Assembly (NCBI GenBank): GCA_017452115.1
Contig: JAFTNB010000062.1
Span: forward strand, 1 to 6,600
Source of the DNA: Alphaproteobacteria bacterium
Lineage (GTDB): Bacteria; Pseudomonadota; Alphaproteobacteria; RF32; CAG-239
Length of the DNA stretch: 6,600 nt
Reading direction: 5' to 3'
The translations under genes and the position numbers were made by a program. Positions 1-6,600 of the stretch are shown one piece after another (position 1 is the stretch's first letter; every line of letters begins with the position of its first letter). Below the pieces are notes generated by a model, which was given only the letters and a program-made list of their open reading frames with translations, searched no databases and was not told the origin of the DNA.

Positions 1-220
1 ATATAACTATCTCTTTTGAAAAAGAATGGGCAGCGACAGTTCCTAGTATGGAGATTATAAGAGCAAAAATAATAACGCTCCAGATACCAAAATATGAATG
101 TAGAAGATACACCAAAGGTAATGTTGCTATTGAACCAACCGTGCCGGGGGCATAACGAGATTTGCCAATGTAAAACCAAGTGCTTATTAGTTCCCATATG
201 CCATTAAGATTTTGTTTCAT
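1..220 (-). CDS. pgpA: Phosphatidylglycerophosphatase A-like protein, N-terminal part (runs off left edge)
   Basis: Read from the minus strand, an ATG at 220-218 opens a frame of 73 codons that continues past the window edge. It begins MKQNLNGIWELISTWFYIGK and then reads SRYAPGTVGSIATLPLVYLL (residues 21-40). The APGT-x-GS block followed by a hydrophobic segment is the N-terminal hallmark of the PgpA family (PF04608). These membrane proteins dephosphorylate phosphatidylglycerophosphate to phosphatidylglycerol in the inner membrane. Residues about 33-63 are strongly hydrophobic and look like one or two membrane segments. The start is well placed: AGGAGA (complement of 231-236) lies 10 bases upstream, and an in-frame TAG immediately precedes the region, so no longer N-terminus is possible. 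The gene is divergent from the peptidase gene. Catalytic residues lie outside the window, so activity cannot be judged. Confidence 0.82.
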   Translation of the reverse strand, partial: MKQNLNGIWELISTWFYIGKSRYAPGTVGSIATLPLVYLLHSYFGIWSVIIFALIISILGTVAAHSFSKEIVI

Positions 221-242
221 CTGTTTCTAATCTCCTGTTATC

Positions 243-258
243 CAGTATTGTTATACTG
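243..258. repeat. Short palindrome over the presumed pgpA promoter
   Basis: CAGTAT (243-248), TGTT, ATACTG (253-258) form a perfect 6-base inverted repeat with a 4-base centre. On the minus strand the right half overlaps TATAAC (complement of 250-255), the best -10-like hexamer in front of pgpA. A start from it would leave a leader of only about 20 bases carrying the ribosome binding site. The palindrome could be an operator or chance in AT-rich DNA. The matching -35 is poor: a T-rich stretch at 17 bases, or TTGTTT at 20. Confidence 0.3.
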
Positions 259-359
259 TGACGAATCCGTATAAAAAACAAGTTTTTTTTTTACTCTTTG
301 GATAAGTTTGCAAAAAAAGCTGTATTTTAAAATTTTTTTTGTTATAAGAGGTGACGAAT
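258..359 (+). repeat. Two copies of GTGACGAAT in the divergent spacer
   Basis: GTGACGAAT occurs at 258-266 and 351-359 in the same orientation. Each copy is preceded by GTTATA (250-255 and 341-346), with two bases between in the first and four in the second. The first lies at the presumed pgpA promoter; the second lies inside the presumed promoter of the peptidase gene. Between them are A/T tracts, including A6-CAAG-T10 at 273-292 and a T8 run at 333-340. The placement suggests a paired binding site or a duplicated promoter segment. No function is assigned. Confidence 0.35.
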
Positions 360-367
360 TATATATT
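339..367 (+). promoter_or_regulatory. Putative sigma70-type promoter of the peptidase-bactofilin unit
   Basis: TTGTTA (339-344) and TATATT (362-367) are separated by 17 bases, a good match in sequence and spacing to a housekeeping promoter. Transcription would start near 374, about 20 bases before the ATG at 393. The second GTGACGAAT copy (351-359) lies between the two hexamers. The surrounding DNA is very AT-rich, so chance matches are expected. Confidence 0.4.
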
Positions 368-392
368 GGATTAACAAACGGATTGTTTTTGT

Positions 393-1622
393 ATGAATTT
401 TGATTTTGGTAAACATAATTCAGGTTACCATATAAATTATGCAGAGAAGAAAAAACTGTTTTCAGATAAAGAAATTATCTTTCGTAGCCGAGGATGTGCA
501 AAAGTTTGGAATATAACCTCAAAAATGCAAATGGGGATGTTGTGTGTTGCCTTATTGGTTGCTGTGGGAAGTTTTTATTCTTATTATCTTTATAATAGAA
601 CCGGCAATATTTTGAGTAGCCGTGATAGAGAGTTGTTGCAAACAAGGCATGCTTATCTGGAGTTAATGGGGGATTTTGTTAATCTACATAATAATGTGAA
701 TAATATGATTAGCAATTTGGAAAAGCAAAAGTCTCAAACTCCGGAGCTGAACAAATATAAGCAACAGGCAGAAGTTTTGGAAGATAAGATTAAACAAATT
801 ACTGCACAGACAGATTGGTTGACTGATGAAAAAGTTTCCCAACAAATTAGTTTGAATGAGGCTTTATTGCAGCGCGATATTGCAGCTTCAGAAAGAGATG
901 AACTTAAAGAACATCTGCGTGAAATGTATAGTGCTGTTGATGATATTCGCAGTGCAGAAACAGAAGTCTTTGACCGAATTAAAGTATTGGCAAACAAAGA
1001 AGTACAAAAAATTAAAAGTGCATTTGCTGAAATTAATGTGCCTATTCGTCGTGCCGGTTTGTATTTTAATGCATTGGCAAATAGTAAAAAAGATGGCGGT
1101 AAAGGCGGTCCTTTTATGCCGGATATGAAAGTAGAACTTAAAGATAAGATACTTAGCAAAAAAATTGCAGAGATTTATAAAACAGTAGAAGATGTGGAAT
1201 ATTATCGTGAAGTTATGCATTATGTTCCTATTGGTAAGCCTGTATGGAGTTATTGGGTTACATCTCATTTTGGTACTCGTTCAGATCCTTTTAAAGCTAA
1301 AAAAGCAACCCATAAGGGAATCGATTTGGCCAGCCGTACGGGGAATAAGATAAAAACACAAGCCAAGGGAAAAATTACACGTGCTGAAGTGGCCGGCGGG
1401 TATGGTAATTTGGTGGAAATTAATCATGGAAACGGTTTTGTTACAAAATATGCACATTTACATAAAATTTATGTTAAAAAAGGTGATTATGTAGAATATA
1501 ATCAAGCTATTGGTGAGGTGGGGAATACAGGTCGTTCAACCGGTCCGCATTTACATTATGAGATTTTATATCAAGGTCGTCCGGTGAATCCAATGCCTTT
1601 TCTTAAAGCTAAAAAGTCATAA
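393..1622 (+). CDS. Membrane-anchored M23 (LytM-type) peptidoglycan endopeptidase
   Basis: A 409-residue bitopic protein. Residues 1-45 are a basic cytoplasmic tail, about 49-67 a single membrane helix (MLCVALLVAVGSFYSYYLY), and about 75-180 a charged, Leu/Gln/Glu-rich stretch that looks like coiled coil. A Gly/Lys linker follows at 232-240, and a C-terminal Peptidase_M23 domain (PF01551) spans about 290-400. The active site is complete: H307-x3-D311, the middle histidine in YAHLH (H355), and H386-L-H388. By analogy with LytM, zinc is bound by H307, D311 and H388, with H355 and H386 acting in catalysis. The family cuts peptide cross-links of the cell wall, here in the periplasm. The ribosome binding site is weak (CGGA about 10 bases upstream). 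The ATG is still preferred because the tail motif IIFRSRG before the membrane helix resembles tails of related alphaproteobacterial enzymes. It is probably cotranscribed with the bactofilin 14 bases downstream. The exact bond cut is not visible from sequence. Confidence 0.92.
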   Translation: MNFDFGKHNSGYHINYAEKKKLFSDKEIIFRSRGCAKVWNITSKMQMGMLCVALLVAVGSFYSYYLYNRTGNILSSRDRELLQTRHAYLELMGDFVNLHNNVNNMISNLEKQKSQTPELNKYKQQAEVLEDKIKQITAQTDWLTDEKVSQQISLNEALLQRDIAASERDELKEHLREMYSAVDDIRSAETEVFDRIKVLANKEVQKIKSAFAEINVPIRRAGLYFNALANSKKDGGKGGPFMPDMKVELKDKILSKKIAEIYKTVEDVEYYREVMHYVPIGKPVWSYWVTSHFGTRSDPFKAKKATHKGIDLASRTGNKIKTQAKGKITRAEVAGGYGNLVEINHGNGFVTKYAHLHKIYVKKGDYVEYNQAIGEVGNTGRSTGPHLHYEILYQGRPVNPMPFLKAKKS

Positions 1623-1636
1623 AAGGGATTAAAATT

Positions 1637-2077
1637 ATGAAAAATTTAAAAAGAATTTTGTATTTGAAATTTGCACGTAAGGTAGGACATAGTACGAATG
1701 ATGTGCCGGTGCCGACAATTGTTAGTGAAGGTAGTAATGTGAAAGGCAATATTATCTCTGACGGTGTTGTACATATTGATGGGCGTGTAGACGGAGATGT
1801 TTCTTGTGCGGAGCTGGTGATAGGGCTTAAAGGTGGAGTGTATGGAGTGATAAAAACGCAGACACTTCATTTGTATGGTACATTGCAGGGAAAAGCTAGT
1901 GTTGATAAAATGTTTATTGCAAAAACAGCTAAGTTAGTCGGTGAGGTTGCGCATAATTCTATAGCGATTGAACCGGGGGCTTATATTGATGGGCGTTGTA
2001 TTCGCACGACTGCAAATGCGGTTGTTGATGGGATTGATGTTGCAACAGAAGTAAAAAATCAGCATAAAAAGAAATAA
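1637..2077 (+). CDS. Bactofilin family cytoskeletal protein
   Basis: A 146-residue protein with a central bactofilin domain (PF04519, formerly DUF583) at about 27-125. The domain is visible as short beta repeats: GSNVKGNIISDGVVHIDGRV, then DGDVSCAELVIG, LKGGVYGVIK, and GAYIDGRCIRT. Bactofilins fold as a beta helix and polymerise without nucleotide into membrane-associated filaments that position cell-wall enzymes. The N-terminus (MKNLKRILYLKFARK) alternates basic and hydrophobic residues and could be a membrane-targeting segment. The tail is lysine-rich (NQHKKK). The start is supported by AGGGA (1624-1628) eight bases before the ATG. The M23 peptidase directly upstream and a terminator-like hairpin directly downstream suggest a two-gene transcript. 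Length is normal for the family. Confidence 0.93.
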   Translation: MKNLKRILYLKFARKVGHSTNDVPVPTIVSEGSNVKGNIISDGVVHIDGRVDGDVSCAELVIGLKGGVYGVIKTQTLHLYGTLQGKASVDKMFIAKTAKLVGEVAHNSIAIEPGAYIDGRCIRTTANAVVDGIDVATEVKNQHKKK

Positions 2078-2096
2078 GTATAGTATGTTAATTAGA

Positions 2097-2135
2097 AAAA
2101 CAGTTATGAGCGTTTGGTTTGTAGCTGTTTTTTTT
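2097..2135 (+). terminator. Intrinsic terminator after the bactofilin gene
   Basis: AAAACAGTTA (2097-2106) pairs over ten positions, one of them G-U, with TAGCTGTTTT (2122-2131). The loop is 15 bases, and the T run spans 2128-2135. It begins 20 bases after the bactofilin stop. The stem is AT-rich and the loop long, so termination may be partial, but position and T run fit a Rho-independent terminator separating the cell-shape unit from the atp operon. Confidence 0.55.
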
Positions 2136-2297
2136 GATTGTATGATATTTGATATAAAAATTTTTTTTTCGCGAATCGTGATAAAAATTCAGGTTGTGGA
2201 AAAAGCATGCTTCAAAACTTGTAAAATATGTTTTCTATTAATAAATTAGAAATAATTTGTTGCATATGATAGCTTTAGTTAATTTGATTTACGTAGA
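2136..2297 (+). promoter_or_regulatory. Presumed promoter and leader region of the atp operon
   Basis: No gene was found here. The best promoter-like pair is TTGTAA (2219-2224) and TAAATT (2242-2247) with 17 bases between, four of six matches in each hexamer. TATGAT at 2265-2270 is a better -10 but has no good -35. Other structure includes the 10-base palindrome AAGCATGCTT (2203-2212) and the inverted repeat TTTCTA/TAGAAA (2232-2237 and 2247-2252), which overlaps the presumed -10. CGAATC followed after three bases by ATAAAAA (2172-2187) matches the pattern at 262-277. That a promoter lies here follows from the upstream terminator and the operon start downstream; its exact place is uncertain. 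Confidence 0.35.
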
Positions 2298-4411
<2,114 letters not shown>

Positions 4412-4425
4412 GGAATTAGTAAACT

Positions 4426-5346
4426 ATGGCAGGCTTGAAAGAATTACGAATCCGGATTGATTCAATTAAATCTACACAGAAAATTACTTCTGCGATGAAA
4501 TTAGTTGCCGCAGCAAGGTTGCGACGTGCACAAGGATTGGTTGATAAATCTGCATTCTATTCTAACAATATTCTCTCATCTGCAGCTCGGTTGCTTTATG
4601 ATATGCGTTTTGATGAGGCTGAAAAAAATATTAAATATGTTTATCCGGAGTTGATGCGTGGAAACGGTACTGATAATAATTATTTGTTGTTAGTAATGAC
4701 TTCGGATAGAGGTTTGTGCGGTAGCTATAATTCCGCAGTTGCCCGCATGGCTGTAAGCAGAATCGAGGAACTGAAAGCCGAAGGAAAACATGTGTCACTT
4801 ATGTGTATAGGACGTAAGGGACGTGATTTGCTCAAAAAACGTTATGGCGATTTGATGGTTAATTCCGTTGAAAGCATAGCTAAAAAAGGCGCAAAGTATT
4901 ACGAAGCTACCGATATTGCCAAGGTTATTTTGGATATGTATGCAAAGAAACAAATTAATGTTTGTGAAGTCGTATATAGTCAGTTTGTTTCGGCAATTAG
5001 TCGTAATGTAGTATCTGAACAAATTCTTCCGGTTAAAATAGAGAGTTTTGCCTATAATAAAGTTCATGAACCTGTTAATGTAGTTCATGGTGCTTTTTAT
5101 GAGTATCAACCGGATAAAATCGGTTTATTAACAGGTATGCTTCCGCTGGTATTCAAAAGTAGTTTGTTTCAGGCGATTGTTCAAAGTCAGGCATCCGAAC
5201 ATGGGGCTCGAATGTCATCTATGGATAATGCAACCCGTAATGCATCTGATATGATTTCTCGTCTTACTCTTAAATATAATCGTATTCGTCAAACAGCGAT
5301 TACAACAGAGTTGATAGAGATTATAGCAGGTGCAGAGGCAATCTAA
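4426..5346 (+). CDS. atpG: F1F0 ATP synthase subunit gamma
   Basis: A 306-residue central-stalk rotor subunit (PF00231). The N-terminal helix has the conserved run from STQKITSAMKLVAAARLRRA (residues 16-35). The Rossmann-like middle has TSDRGLCGSYN (92-102), and the C-terminal helix has ARMSSMDNATRNASDMI (261-277) and ends IIAGAEAI. The two terminal helices form the coiled coil that turns inside the alpha3beta3 ring and couples rotation to catalysis. It is slightly longer than many bacterial gammas. It starts 14 bases after atpA, with AAGGAA (4410-4415) overlapping the atpA stop and about ten bases before the ATG. Unlike the tight upstream junctions, 168 bases separate it from atpD. Confidence 0.98.
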   Translation: MAGLKELRIRIDSIKSTQKITSAMKLVAAARLRRAQGLVDKSAFYSNNILSSAARLLYDMRFDEAEKNIKYVYPELMRGNGTDNNYLLLVMTSDRGLCGSYNSAVARMAVSRIEELKAEGKHVSLMCIGRKGRDLLKKRYGDLMVNSVESIAKKGAKYYEATDIAKVILDMYAKKQINVCEVVYSQFVSAISRNVVSEQILPVKIESFAYNKVHEPVNVVHGAFYEYQPDKIGLLTGMLPLVFKSSLFQAIVQSQASEHGARMSSMDNATRNASDMISRLTLKYNRIRQTAITTELIEIIAGAEAI

Positions 5347-5359
5347 TTATAATTGTGTT

Positions 5360-6600
<1,241 letters not shown>

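Noticed and set aside
734..1268. Minus-strand and alternative plus-strand open frames inside the peptidase gene
   Set aside because: They overlap the clear M23 gene, have no ribosome binding site or recognisable domain, and their composition follows from the codons of the real gene.
2136..2297. Riboswitch or small RNA upstream of atpH
   Set aside because: I see only short AT-rich inverted repeats and a 10-base palindrome, with no recognisable aptamer core or second terminator.
4795..5109. Minus-strand frame of 104 codons inside atpG
   Set aside because: It overlaps the gamma gene in full and resembles no protein I recognise; AT-rich antisense frames of this size are expected.

Overview
The window is AT-rich bacterial DNA that looks chromosomal. 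It carries six genes: one cut at the left edge on the minus strand, and five on the plus strand, the last cut at the right edge. The gene set points to an alphaproteobacterium. The F1 genes run atpH-atpA-atpG-atpD with no F0 genes (a, b, c) in front, which is the split ATP synthase arrangement usual in that class. The beta subunit has a lysine/alanine-rich N-terminal extension of a kind known from some alphaproteobacteria such as Brucella. A membrane-anchored M23 peptidase sits directly in front of a bactofilin. The low GC would suit a host-associated or uncultured lineage, but that placement is inference.

Layout. Positions 1-220 (minus) hold the first 73 codons of a phosphatidylglycerophosphatase A-like gene (pgpA). 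A 172-base divergent spacer (221-392) holds A/T tracts, a small palindrome, a repeated GTGACGAAT motif and a reasonable sigma70-type promoter for the plus strand. Positions 393-1622 encode a bitopic LytM/M23 peptidoglycan endopeptidase, followed 14 bases later by a bactofilin (1637-2077). An intrinsic-terminator-like hairpin (2097-2135) closes this two-gene unit. The 220-base spacer 2078-2297 holds that terminator and probably the promoter of the ATP synthase operon. Then come atpH (delta, 2298-2861, probable GTG start), atpA (alpha, 2861-4411, overlapping atpH by one base), atpG (gamma, 4426-5346) and atpD (beta, 5515 to beyond the window).

How the genes work together. The peptidase and bactofilin probably form a cell-shape module: a cytoplasmic bactofilin polymer positions a cell-wall hydrolase through the hydrolase's cytoplasmic N-terminal tail. 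The F1 genes encode the catalytic head of the ATP synthase; epsilon (atpC) would be expected just beyond the right edge.

The least ordinary part is the 168-base gap between atpG and atpD. It holds a 98-base imperfect hairpin of about 40 base pairs. Part of its 5' arm is repeated just downstream (21 of 24 bases identical), and that second copy can pair with sequence touching the atpD ribosome binding site. The arrangement allows mutually exclusive RNA folds in front of a beta gene that starts with about 60 residues of basic low-complexity sequence. I found no CRISPR array, tRNA, rRNA, insertion sequence or defence gene. Apart from that spacer and the beta extension, the genes look like ordinary core genes.
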